Of a DNA stretch of 6,516 bases, positions 1-6,516 are shown in pieces (the stretch's first letter is position 1; each line of letters begins with the position of its first letter). The notes beneath the pieces were generated by a model. The model was not told where the DNA came from and did no database searches. It worked only from the letters and a program-made list of their open reading frames with translations. The position numbers and the translations under genes were made by a program. This DNA is from an uncultured Pseudomonadales bacterium (GTDB lineage: Bacteria > Pseudomonadota > Gammaproteobacteria > Pseudomonadales > IMCC2047): NCBI GenBank assembly GCA_947258895.1, contig CAMYKE010000076.1:1-6516 (forward strand). The letters are read 5' to 3'.

Positions 1-24
1 TCAGCAGCATGTTCGCATGTGTCC

Positions 25-54
25 CTGACGTAACTCGCGTCGTTGCGTTTTAAG
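25..54 (+). promoter_or_regulatory. weak candidate sigma70 promoter for mdh
   Basis: CTGACG at 25-30 (4 of 6 to the -35 consensus) and TTTAAG at 49-54 (4 of 6 to the -10 consensus) are separated by 18 bases. This would start a transcript near 61, just before the mdh ribosome-binding site. The matches are mediocre and the true promoter may lie left of the window. mdh needs a promoter somewhere upstream, because it is closed by its own terminator. Confidence 0.22.
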
Positions 55-79
55 CCAATTTGAAAGGAGGGCTTCAATA

Positions 80-1171
80 ATGAAACCCGCAATCAGAGTA
101 GCTGTTACCGGTGCCGCCGGCGGCATTTCGTATACGCTCCTATTCAAGATAGCCGCCGGTGAAATGTTAGGTCCTGACCAGCCGGTAATCCTGCATTTGC
201 TGGAAATCCCCCAGGCGATGGGCGCACTGCGCGGTGTCGCAATGGAACTCGAAGACTGTGCATTTCCGCTTCTGCAGCAGGTGCATGTGTTCGATGATCC
301 CAACGCCGGATTTGCCGGAGTGCACTACGCACTGCTGGTTGGTGCGCGGCCGCGCGGCCCGGGCATGGAGCGCAAGGACTTGCTGACTGCGAATGCCCAG
401 ATTTTCTCGGTACAGGGCAAGGCGCTGAATGACAACGCCAATCCGGATGTGCGGGTGCTGGTAGTCGGCAACCCGGCCAACACCAATGCGCTGATCGCGT
501 GCCGCAACGCGCCGGACCTGAGCCCGGCACAATTTACCGCGATGACCCGTTTGGACCACCAGCGTGCCAAGGGCATCCTGGGCAACAAGCTGGGTGCCAA
601 TTCCAATGATGTGAACGGCGTTATTATCTGGGGTAATCACTCGGCAACCCAGTATCCGGATCTGCATCATGCCACCGTCCACGCTACGCCAGTGCTCGAT
701 AATATTGACGAGGGGTGGTACCGGGATGAATTCATCCCGATCGTACAGCAGCGTGGCGCGGCGATAATCAATGCGCGCGGCGCCTCGAGTTCGGCGTCGG
801 CCGCACAGGCAGCGATCGACCACATGCGCAGCTGGGCGCTCGGTACCGGTGATGACTGGGTAAGCATGGCGATTCCCAGCGATGGCAGCTATGGCGTGGC
901 GAAGGGCGTCATCTATTCCTTTCCCGTGCGCTGTAACTATGGCCGCTATGAGGTCGTCCAGGGCCTTTCGATCAGCCCGTTCTCTCAGGAGCGGATGAAC
1001 GCGACCGAACAGGAACTGGTCGAGGAGCGTGAAGCCATCAGTGAACTGTTGCCGGCAGACACTGCGGCGCGGATGGAAGACCCCTACGCAGCGGCGGATC
1101 AAAACAACGAACTGGACGCGGAGTGCCTGCGCCCGGGCAGCATGGTAGTAAAAACCGATCGCGTCTGTTGA
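80..1171 (+). CDS. mdh: malate dehydrogenase (NAD-dependent), with C-terminal extension
   Basis: A 363-residue cytosolic enzyme that interconverts malate and oxaloacetate in the TCA cycle. An N-terminal Rossmann fold opens with a glycine-rich loop ([12 protein letters not shown], 7-18). E42 ends strand 2, which favours NAD over NADP. The substrate loop [13 protein letters not shown] (88-100) holds arginines R92 and R98. GNPANTN lies at 130-136. The catalytic pair is D159 (TRLDHQR) and H187 (WGNHS), with R162 nearby. The sequence recalls the Thermus and betaproteobacterial MDH type of about 327 residues, not enteric Mdh. The start is well set: AAGGAGG at 64-70 lies 9 bases before ATG. Two oddities: the third glycine of GxxGxxG is Ser17, and about 38 residues follow the usual C-terminus, with cysteines at 349 and 363 (the last residue). 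The tail is in frame with ordinary codons. The gene is separated from thrS by a terminator, so it is probably monocistronic in this direction. Confidence 0.97.
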   Translation: MKPAIRVAVTGAAGGISYTLLFKIAAGEMLGPDQPVILHLLEIPQAMGALRGVAMELEDCAFPLLQQVHVFDDPNAGFAGVHYALLVGARPRGPGMERKDLLTANAQIFSVQGKALNDNANPDVRVLVVGNPANTNALIACRNAPDLSPAQFTAMTRLDHQRAKGILGNKLGANSNDVNGVIIWGNHSATQYPDLHHATVHATPVLDNIDEGWYRDEFIPIVQQRGAAIINARGASSSASAAQAAIDHMRSWALGTGDDWVSMAIPSDGSYGVAKGVIYSFPVRCNYGRYEVVQGLSISPFSQERMNATEQELVEEREAISELLPADTAARMEDPYAAADQNNELDAECLRPGSMVVKTDRVC

Positions 1172-1190
1172 TAAATCCGGAGATTCCAGA

Positions 1191-1222
1191 GGGCGCCCGG
1201 GGATGCAACCGGGCGCCTTTTT
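1191..1222 (+). terminator. intrinsic terminator of mdh
   Basis: A perfect 9-bp GC-rich stem, GGCGCCCGG (1192-1200) with CCGGGCGCC (1209-1217), closes an 8-base loop and is followed directly by five T (1218-1222). This is the standard Rho-independent arrangement, 20 bases after the mdh stop. It isolates mdh from the thrS cluster. Confidence 0.92.
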
Positions 1223-1239
1223 CATTACAACCTGTCACA

Positions 1240-1260
1240 GGGTGCGCAACAGCACTACCC
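1240..1260 (+). promoter_or_regulatory. possible upstream stem of the thrS operator
   Basis: GTGC (1242-1245) pairs with GCAC (1252-1255) around the loop GCAACA, and GG (1240-1241) can pair with CC (1259-1260) across a 3-base bulge. A competing small hairpin, CCTG TCA CAGG, covers 1231-1241. About 19 bases, partly AT-rich and apparently unpaired (1261-1279), separate this stem from the anticodon-like hairpin. In E. coli the thrS operator has two stem-loops joined by a single-stranded segment, so this could be the second arm. The stem is short, so the assignment is tentative. No convincing promoter was found in 1223-1318. Confidence 0.35.
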
Positions 1261-1279
1261 GCGCTAAATTTACGTTCAC

Positions 1280-1300
1280 GTGGCCTTTGGTAGGGGTCAC
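1280..1300 (+). promoter_or_regulatory. thrS translational operator: hairpin mimicking the tRNA-Thr anticodon arm
   Basis: GTGGCCT (1280-1286) pairs with GGGTCAC (1294-1300): 7 bp including two G-U pairs. The loop is exactly 7 bases, TTGGTAG (1287-1293). Read as an anticodon loop it has U at position 33, GGU at 34-36 and A at 37, which is the tRNA-Thr(GGU) arrangement. It lies 39 to 19 bases before the thrS ATG, just upstream of the SD GAGGT (1307-1311). In E. coli, ThrRS represses its own mRNA by binding an anticodon-like hairpin at a similar distance from the start. The identity bases recognised there (G35, U36) correspond to G1290 and U1291. The inferred role is autogenous repression by competition with the 30S subunit. 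Confidence 0.75.
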
Positions 1301-1318
1301 CACTGAGAGGTACTACAG

Positions 1319-3241
1319 ATGATAAGGATCACTCTTCCCGACGGCAGCCAGCGTGAGTTTGAGCATGCCGTAACTATCCATCAAATAGCCGAATCGATCG
1401 GGCCAGGCCTGGCCAGGGCAGCGCTGGCGGGCGTCGTCGATGGCAAGCAGGTCGACACGTGCTACCTGCTTGCGCAGGATGCCGCAGTGGCCATCGTTAC
1501 CGATCGCGATGAGGCCGGCCTCGAGGTCCTCCGTCATTCCTGCGCGCACCTCATGGCGATGGCGGTGAAGGAGCTGTTTCCGGAAGCGCAGGTAACCATC
1601 GGCCCGGTTATCGAGGACGGTTTTTACTACGATTTTGCCTACGAGCGGCCGTTTACGCCAGAAGACCTGGAGAAAATCGAGGCGAAAATGCTCGAGCTGG
1701 CACGCAAGGATTACCCGGTCAGCCGCCGGGTACTGAGCCGCGATGCTGCGGTGGACTATTTTCGCAGCATCGGTGAAGCCTACAAGGCAGAGATCATCGA
1801 GGGTATTCCCGCCGATGAGGAGCTGTCGCTATACAGGCAGGGCGACTTCGAGGACTTGTGTCGCGGACCCCATGTTCCAAGCACCGGCAAACTAAAGGCA
1901 TTCAAGCTGACCAAGGTGGCGGGCGCGTACTGGCGTGGCGATTCCAGCAATGAAATGTTGCAGCGCATCTATGGCACCTGCTGGCCCGACAAGAAGCAGC
2001 TCAAGGCGTACCTGTTTCGTATCGAGGAGGCGGCCAAGCGCGACCATCGCAAGCTGGCGAAAAAGCTGAACCTGTTCCATCTCCAGGAAGAAGCACCGGG
2101 GATGGTGTTCTGGCACCCCAATGGCTGGACCATCTACCAGGTCATCGAGCAGTACATGCGGCGCGTGCAGCAGGCCAATGGCTATCAGGAGATCAACACC
2201 CCGCAGCTGGTGGATTTTTCTCTGTGGCAGAAGTCGGGTCACGCGGATAAGTTTGGCGACGAGATGTTCGCCTGTCATTCCGAAAACCGCGATTATGCGG
2301 TGAAGCCGATGAACTGTCCCTGCCATGTGCAGGTATTCAATCAGGGACTGCGTAGCTATCGGGATTTACCGCTGCGGCTGGCGGAGTTTGGTTCCTGTCA
2401 CCGTAATGAGCCCTCGGGTACCTTGCAGGGACTGATGCGGGTGCGCGGCTTTGTCCAGGACGATGCCCATATCTTTTGCGCCGAGGACCAGGTCCAGGCG
2501 GAAGTGGCGGATTTCATCGATCTGTTGTTTGCGGTGTATCGCGATTTCGGCTTTGATGAGATCCTGGTCAAGCTCTCGACGCGCCCCGAAAAGCGCGTCG
2601 GTAGCGACGATGTCTGGGACAAGGCAGAGCGAGCGCTGGAACTGGCGCTCAATAACAAGCAGCTCGATTGGACCTTGCAGCCCGGCGAGGGCGCCTTTTA
2701 TGGCCCCAAGATCGAGTTCTCGCTCAAGGATTGCCTGGGACGGGTCTGGCAATGCGGTACGATCCAGGTGGATTTTTCGACGCCGGGGCGGTTGGATGCG
2801 CAGTATGTGGCGGAAGACGGCAGCCGCCAGGTTCCGGTCATGCTGCATCGGGCCATTCTTGGCTCCTTCGAGCGATTCATCGGCATTCTGATTGAGCATT
2901 ACGCGGGCGCAATGCCGGTTTGGCTGGCACCACAACAGGCCGTAATACTCAATATTACGGATAGACATGGCGATTATTGCGAGAAAGTTGAAAAATCCCT
3001 GCAAGATAAGGGATTTAGGGTTAAATCTGACTTGAGAAATGAGAAGATCGGCTTTAAAATCCGCGAGCACACGATCCACAAGGTTCCCTACATGGTTGTT
3101 GTGGGCGATAAGGAACAGGATTCTGCTACGATTAGCGTGCGAACCAGGTCCGGTGAAGACTTGTGCAGTATGTCGGTCGAGGCGTTTTGCGAAAGGCTGC
3201 AGGCGGACAAACGGCGTCTGGGCCGCTTTGAACAGGAGTGA
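1319..3241 (+). CDS. thrS: threonyl-tRNA synthetase
   Basis: A 640-residue class II enzyme (E. coli ThrRS has 642) that charges tRNA-Thr in the cytosol. Domains in order: TGS domain (about 1-62); editing domain that hydrolyses Ser-tRNA-Thr, with H73 and H77 (RHSCAH) plus C181 and H185 (CRGPHV); catalytic core (about 240-530) with zinc ligands C333, H384 and H510; motif 2 around CHRNEPSG (360-367); motif 3 [11 protein letters not shown] (510-520); and the anticodon-binding domain (about 535-640) with [12 protein letters not shown] (574-585). All expected active-site residues are present. The metal-site segment reads NCPCHVQ, where E. coli has NCPGHVQ. The ATG has the SD GAGGT 7 bases upstream and aligns with the E. 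coli N-terminus (ITLPDGSQR). Codons 541-581 are AT-rich and use AGA, AGG and ATA, overlapping the internal promoter. It is first in the translation cluster and its stop lies 3 bases before the infC AUU. Confidence 0.99.
   Translation: MIRITLPDGSQREFEHAVTIHQIAESIGPGLARAALAGVVDGKQVDTCYLLAQDAAVAIVTDRDEAGLEVLRHSCAHLMAMAVKELFPEAQVTIGPVIEDGFYYDFAYERPFTPEDLEKIEAKMLELARKDYPVSRRVLSRDAAVDYFRSIGEAYKAEIIEGIPADEELSLYRQGDFEDLCRGPHVPSTGKLKAFKLTKVAGAYWRGDSSNEMLQRIYGTCWPDKKQLKAYLFRIEEAAKRDHRKLAKKLNLFHLQEEAPGMVFWHPNGWTIYQVIEQYMRRVQQANGYQEINTPQLVDFSLWQKSGHADKFGDEMFACHSENRDYAVKPMNCPCHVQVFNQGLRSYRDLPLRLAEFGSCHRNEPSGTLQGLMRVRGFVQDDAHIFCAEDQVQAEVADFIDLLFAVYRDFGFDEILVKLSTRPEKRVGSDDVWDKAERALELALNNKQLDWTLQPGEGAFYGPKIEFSLKDCLGRVWQCGTIQVDFSTPGRLDAQYVAEDGSRQVPVMLHRAILGSFERFIGILIEHYAGAMPVWLAPQQAVILNITDRHGDYCEKVEKSLQDKGFRVKSDLRNEKIGFKIREHTIHKVPYMVVVGDKEQDSATISVRTRSGEDLCSMSVEAFCERLQADKRRLGRFEQE
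3032..3060 (+). promoter_or_regulatory. internal sigma70 promoter within thrS, for infC-rpmI-rplT
   Basis: TTGAGA (3032-3037, 5 of 6 to TTGACA) and TAAAAT (3055-3060, 5 of 6 to TATAAT) are separated by exactly 17 bases. They sit in an AT-rich patch: 24 of 70 bases are G or C in 2991-3060. The hexamers overlap codons for L572-R573 and F579-I581 of ThrRS. A transcript would begin near 3067, giving infC a leader of roughly 180 bases. E. coli infC also has promoters inside thrS, which lets IF3, L35 and L20 be made in excess of ThrRS. This is a consensus match only, with no direct evidence of activity. Confidence 0.6.
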
Positions 3242-3247
3242 TTTATT
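3234..3247 (+). promoter_or_regulatory. ribosome-binding site and AUU start codon of infC
   Basis: AGGAG (3234-3238), inside the last thrS codons, lies 6 bases before an in-frame ATT (3245-3247). The first in-frame ATG (3254) would be 15 bases from the SD, which is too far. E. coli infC starts at AUU, and IF3 represses its own synthesis by discriminating against that codon. The same logic very likely applies here. Confidence 0.8.
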
Positions 3248-3781
3248 AGCACAATGAGTAAGGGCCGCAGAAAAGCTGCCATTAATGATGAAATTGAAGC
3301 CAGTCAAGTCAGGCTGGTAGCAGCAGATGGTAGCCAGGCAGGTATTGTAAGCCTCGCCGAGGCCCTGCAGGCGGCGCGAGACGCGTCACTGGATCTGGTA
3401 GAAATTGCACCCGATGCCGAGCCGCCGGTGTGCAAGGTGATGGATTACGGCAAAGAGCTGTTTGAGCAGAAGAAGCAGCAGGCGGCGAATCGCAAGAAGC
3501 AGCGCCAGACGCATGTTAAAGAGATAAAGTTCAGGCCAGGGACGGAAGAGGGAGATTATCAGGTAAAACTACGCAACCTGATACGTTTCCTGGAAAGCGG
3601 GGATAAGACCAAGGTAACCTGTCGGTTCCGCGGTCGGGAAATGGCCCACCAGGAAATTGGTATGGCCTTGATGAAGCGGGTCGAGGAAGACCTGGCAGAG
3701 TACGGTAGCGTCGAAATGATGCCCAAGCCGGAAGGCCGGCAAATCACGATGGTGCTGGCCCCGAGCAAGAAGAAGCGCTGA
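3245..3781 (+). CDS. infC: translation initiation factor IF-3
   Basis: A 178-residue factor that binds the 30S subunit, prevents 50S association and proofreads the initiator tRNA and start codon. From the AUU start the protein opens M-S-T-M-S-K-G. The N-terminal domain begins at INDEI (13-17) and includes SLAEAL (36-41) and [19 protein letters not shown] (52-70). A lysine-rich linker spans about 74-92. The C-terminal domain begins at [20 protein letters not shown] (91-110) and includes [12 protein letters not shown] (128-139). The length matches the family (180 in E. coli). If ATG at 3254 were used instead, the protein would be 175 residues. The AUU is preferred because of SD spacing and the E. 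coli precedent. infC follows thrS by 3 bases, so it can be read through from thrS, and it probably also has its own promoter at 3032-3060. Codons 104-112 double as an RNA hairpin that pairs with the rpmI start region. Confidence 0.97.
   Translation: MSTMSKGRRKAAINDEIEASQVRLVAADGSQAGIVSLAEALQAARDASLDLVEIAPDAEPPVCKVMDYGKELFEQKKQQAANRKKQRQTHVKEIKFRPGTEEGDYQVKLRNLIRFLESGDKTKVTCRFRGREMAHQEIGMALMKRVEEDLAEYGSVEMMPKPEGRQITMVLAPSKKKR
3557..3583 (+). promoter_or_regulatory. hairpin in infC forming a long-range pseudoknot with the rpmI start (L20 operator)
   Basis: TATCAGGT (3557-3564) and ACCTGATA (3576-3583) form a perfect 8-bp stem. The whole 11-base loop AAAACTACGCA (3565-3575) is complementary to TGCGGAGTTTT (3897-3907), the ribosome-binding site of rpmI, with 10 of 11 positions paired and one G-A mismatch at 3571/3901. 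Closing this pairing hides the SD GGAG (3900-3903). In E. coli, L20 represses rpmI and rplT by stabilising a pseudoknot between an infC segment and the rpmI start region. Geometry and gene position match that model. The hairpin encodes the conserved [10 protein letters not shown] segment of IF3, so the same bases serve protein and regulation. Confidence 0.8.
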
Positions 3782-3796
3782 CTGAGCGTTAAATGT

Positions 3797-3861
3797 CCGG
3801 TAACGGCGGCGAACTAACGTTCCCACTGTTACCAGTACGGAAGCGAAAGCCGCCGTACCGG
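3797..3861 (+). promoter_or_regulatory. multibranched RNA fold upstream of rpmI, candidate second L20-binding site
   Basis: The arms at 3797-3810 and 3849-3861 (CCGGTAACGGCGGC with GCCGCCGTACCGG) form 13 pairs with one bulged A. Inside are two small hairpins, GAAC-TAAC-GTTC (3811-3822) and ACTG-TTAC-CAGT (3825-3836), then an unpaired purine-rich ACGGAAGCGAAA (3837-3848). No T-run follows, so it is not a terminator. E. coli carries a second L20 site as an irregular stem just before rpmI, and L20 operators imitate the helix 40-41 junction of 23S rRNA. The fold here could play that part. Alternative pairings exist (GGTAAC 3799-3804 with GTTACC 3828-3833; GTACGG 3835-3840 with CCGTAC 3853-3858), so it may switch shape. 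Confidence 0.55.
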
Positions 3862-3910
3862 AGGCAGCCAGTTGGAGTAAACAGTAATCCGATGAATGCG
3901 GAGTTTTGTA

Positions 3911-4105
3911 ATGCCCAAGATTAAGACAATGCGAGGCGCGGCCAAGCGCTTCAAGAAGACCGCCAATGGCTTTAAGCACAAGCAGTCTTTCAGAAGTCAC
4001 ATCCTGACCAAGAAGAGCACCAAGCGGAAGCGTCAATTACGGCCCCTGCTTCAGGTGCACGCAGCGGACAAAGCGCTCGTCGAGCGTATGCTGCCCAACG
4101 GTTAA
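3911..4105 (+). CDS. rpmI: 50S ribosomal protein L35
   Basis: A 64-residue, strongly basic protein of the large ribosomal subunit, of normal family length. It opens [17 protein letters not shown] and has the typical [11 protein letters not shown] segment (34-44), both hallmarks of bL35. The start at 3911 is preferred over the in-frame ATG at 3896: the family begins MPK, and GGAG (3900-3903) sits 7 bases before 3911 but lies downstream of 3896. That SD is the target of the infC loop pairing described at 3557-3583, so translation of rpmI, and of rplT 31 bases downstream by coupling, is probably controlled by L20 through this site. Confidence 0.97.
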   Translation: MPKIKTMRGAAKRFKKTANGFKHKQSFRSHILTKKSTKRKRQLRPLLQVHAADKALVERMLPNG

Positions 4106-4136
4106 CCAGTACACGTTATTTCTGAGAGATTGAGTA

Positions 4137-4496
4137 ATGCCACGAGTTAAAAGGGGTGTGACGGCCCACAAGCGTCACAAGAAAGTACTAAAAGCAGCCA
4201 AAGGCTACTACGGTGCGCGCAGCCGCGTGTATCGCGTTGCCAAGCAAGCGGTTATCAAGGCCGGTCAGTATGCCTATCGCGACCGTCGCCAACGCAAGCG
4301 TCAATTCAGGGCGCTATGGATTGCGCGCATCAATGCGGCAGCGCGTGTCAACGGCGTGTCCTACAGCCAGCTGATCGCGGGCCTGAAAAAAGCCGAGATC
4401 GAAATCGATCGTAAAATGCTGGCAGACCTGGCTGTTCACGAGAAAGCATCCTTCGCCGCCATCGCCGAGCAGGCGAAAGCGGCCCTGGCGGCCTAG
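4137..4496 (+). CDS. rplT: 50S ribosomal protein L20
   Basis: A 119-residue basic protein (118 in E. coli) that binds 23S rRNA and is essential early in 50S assembly. It is also the autogenous repressor of rpmI-rplT in E. coli. The N-terminal half is the long basic extension ([16 protein letters not shown], then [12 protein letters not shown] and [20 protein letters not shown]). The C-terminal globular domain contains [20 protein letters not shown] and ends in an alanine-rich helix. ATG 4137 follows a weak SD, GAGAG (4124-4128), 8 bases upstream. The poor SD fits translational coupling to rpmI, whose stop is 31 bases upstream. The RNA elements at 3557-3583 and 3797-3861 are the likely targets of its product. 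Confidence 0.98.
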   Translation: MPRVKRGVTAHKRHKKVLKAAKGYYGARSRVYRVAKQAVIKAGQYAYRDRRQRKRQFRALWIARINAAARVNGVSYSQLIAGLKKAEIEIDRKMLADLAVHEKASFAAIAEQAKAALAA

Positions 4497-4504
4497 TCGC
4501 CAAC

Positions 4505-5647
<1,143 letters not shown>

Positions 5648-5655
5648 CGCGTGAC

Positions 5656-5683
5656 TGCAGCTGGCGAATGTGTCGAAGCTGCG
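5656..5683 (+). promoter_or_regulatory. hairpin in the pheS-pheT spacer (first)
   Basis: GCAGCT (5657-5662) pairs with AGCTGC (5677-5682), plus a flanking T-G pair and an inner CGA/TCG helix (5665-5667 with 5673-5675) around the loop ATGTG. It starts 8 bases after the pheS stop. No T-run follows, so it is not a terminator. It may protect or process the mRNA, or be incidental. Confidence 0.4.
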
Positions 5684-5686
5684 CGA

Positions 5687-5705
5687 ATCCTGCCGTGGCA
5701 GGGAT
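5687..5705 (+). promoter_or_regulatory. hairpin in the pheS-pheT spacer (second)
   Basis: ATCCTGC (5687-5693) pairs with GCAGGGAT (5698-5705): 7 bp with one bulged G (5703) and the tetraloop CGTG. No T-run follows. Together with the preceding hairpin it occupies more than half of the 93-base spacer. Its role is unknown. Confidence 0.4.
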
Positions 5706-5740
5706 AACCAAATTGAGCAAGACCGGGAAAATTACCACGC

Positions 5741-6516
5741 ATGAAGTTTAGCGAACAATGGTTGCGGGAGTGGGTGAACCCCGATCTCGGCACCGCCGCT
5801 TTGGCCGAGCAACTGACCATGGCGGGCCTGGAAGTCGACGGCGTGGCGCCGGTAGCGGCCGACTTTCGTGGTGTCGTGGTAGGCGAGGTGATAGCGGTTG
5901 AGTCCCATCCGGATGCCGACAAACTCAGCGTGTGCCAGGTATCCAACGCCTCGGCATCCGTCCAGGTCGTGTGTGGCGCCCCGAATGTGCGGGCGGGCTT
6001 AAAAGTTGCCTTTGCCGAAGTCGGGGCAGTCCTGGGCAAGGATTTCAACATCAAGCGGGCAGAACTGCGGGGCGTTGAGTCCCACGGCATGCTCTGCTCG
6101 GAGGACGAGCTGGGTCTCTCCGAAGCGGCCGACGGGATACTGGAGCTTGCCGCCGATGCCCCCGTGGGCCAGGATTTGCGCGCCTATCTGGGCCTCGAGG
6201 ACCACTGCATCGAAGTGGATCTAACGCCCAATCGTGGTGACTGCCTCGGTATCGCCGGCCTGGCCCGCGAAGTCGGGGTGCTCAGCCGGGTTGCAGTTGC
6301 GGGCCCGGCGCTAGATCCCGTGCCGGCGACAGTCGACGCCGTGTTCCCGGTTTCGGTCGAGGCGCCCGCCGACTGCCCGCGCTACGTGGGGAGGGTCATC
6401 CGCAATATTAATTGTAATGCCGAGACCCCGCTGTGGATGGTGGAGCGGCTCAGGCGTTCCGGAATCCGCAGTATCGATCCGGTCGTCGATGTGACCAACT
6501 ATGTGCTGCTGGAACT
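5741..6516 (+). CDS. pheT: phenylalanyl-tRNA synthetase, beta subunit (5' part, cut by the window end)
   Basis: The first 258 codons of a subunit that is about 795 residues long in E. coli, so only a third is visible. It opens [14 protein letters not shown] and has [10 protein letters not shown] near 26-35, both conserved in PheT. The tRNA-binding (EMAP-II-like, OB-fold) domain covers about 40-150 with [12 protein letters not shown] (56-67), [15 protein letters not shown] (76-90) and the [18 protein letters not shown] region. The core then begins with [13 protein letters not shown] (about 160-172) and the B3/B4 part with CPRYVGRVI and [20 protein letters not shown]. The beta subunit holds the editing site (downstream, not visible) and contacts tRNA-Phe. 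The SD is weak: GGGAAA (5725-5730) is about 10 bases before the ATG. The 93-base gap from pheS is long for this usually tight pair. Confidence 0.98.
   Translation, partial: MKFSEQWLREWVNPDLGTAALAEQLTMAGLEVDGVAPVAADFRGVVVGEVIAVESHPDADKLSVCQVSNASASVQVVCGAPNVRAGLKVAFAEVGAVLGKDFNIKRAELRGVESHGMLCSEDELGLSEAADGILELAADAPVGQDLRAYLGLEDHCIEVDLTPNRGDCLGIAGLAREVGVLSRVAVAGPALDPVPATVDAVFPVSVEAPADCPRYVGRVIRNINCNAETPLWMVERLRRSGIRSIDPVVDVTNYVLLE

Noticed and set aside
8..19. CATG-TTCG-CATG mini-hairpin at the window start
   Set aside because: It has a UUCG tetraloop but only 4 bp and no T-run, so it cannot be called a terminator. No upstream gene end can be established, although the frame ending in TAA at 31-33 could be the tail of one.
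167..1225. A 352-codon open frame on the minus strand, antisense to mdh
   Set aside because: mdh on the plus strand has a strong SD and all family motifs. The reverse frame has no recognisable domain, and long antisense frames are common opposite GC-rich genes. It also runs into the mdh terminator.
1264..1269. CTAAAT as a -10 box for thrS
   Set aside because: No acceptable -35 lies 15-19 bases upstream, so the thrS promoter stays unassigned.
2315..2332. NCPCHVQ in ThrRS with Cys335 next to zinc ligand C333
   Set aside because: E. coli has Gly there, but I believe Cys occurs in other gammaproteobacterial ThrRS, so it is probably ordinary variation.
3860..3880. GGAGG followed 7 bases later by TTG GAG TAA, a two-codon minigene
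   Set aside because: The GG of the GGAGG lies in the stem at 3797-3861, and a random match this short carries no weight.
3896..3910. Upstream ATG that would add MRSFV to L35
   Set aside because: The L35 family begins MPKIKT, and the SD at 3900-3903 lies downstream of this ATG.
3892..3924. A 10-codon frame (ATG 3892 to TAA 3922-3924) overlapping the rpmI start
   Set aside because: Its nearest SD-like GGAG (3874-3877) is 14 bases away and the frame is too short to support. It could be a coupling uORF, but nothing favours it.
4028..4307. The 11-mer AAGCGTCAATT present in both rpmI and rplT
   Set aside because: Both copies encode the K-R-Q-(L/F) part of basic RNA-binding segments. This is most simply shared codon use, not a functional repeat.

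Overview
The window is a compact, single-strand (+) stretch of chromosomal housekeeping genes. It holds a malate dehydrogenase gene in its own transcription unit, followed by thrS-infC-rpmI-rplT-pheS-pheT, the translation gene cluster known from Escherichia coli and relatives. The conserved gene order, E. coli-like protein sequences and E. coli-type post-transcriptional control signals point to a gammaproteobacterium with a moderately GC-rich genome. The malate dehydrogenase is of the roughly 327-residue type found in Thermus, betaproteobacteria and some gammaproteobacteria, not the enteric Mdh, so a non-enteric lineage is likely. I cannot name the genus.

Layout. Bases 1-79 are the mdh upstream region with a strong Shine-Dalgarno (SD) sequence. 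mdh (80-1171) ends in a textbook intrinsic terminator (1191-1222). The thrS leader (1223-1318) contains a hairpin whose 7-base loop looks like the anticodon loop of tRNA-Thr(GGU). thrS (1319-3241) carries a good internal sigma70 promoter candidate (3032-3060) and is followed after 3 bases by infC, which probably starts at an AUU codon (3245). rpmI (3911-4105) and rplT (4137-4496) follow. A 107-base irregular RNA fold fills the rplT-pheS gap, then come pheS (4631-5647), a 93-base spacer with two hairpins, and the 5' 258 codons of pheT (5741 to the window end).

How it works together. The cluster supplies threonyl- and phenylalanyl-tRNA synthetases, initiation factor 3 and 50S proteins L35 and L20. 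The most interesting content is regulatory RNA. Three autogenous circuits can be read from sequence alone: ThrRS acting on a tRNA-like operator before thrS; IF3 acting through its own AUU start codon; and L20 acting on an RNA pseudoknot in which an 11-base hairpin loop inside infC pairs with the rpmI ribosome-binding site about 330 bases downstream. All three have E. coli precedents. The multibranched fold before rpmI, the long structured leader before pheS (with no pheM-like leader peptide) and the hairpins between pheS and pheT are less well explained. On the protein side, malate dehydrogenase has an unusual C-terminal tail of about 38 residues with two cysteines. I see no mobile element, CRISPR array, tRNA or rRNA gene, and no wholly novel gene system.
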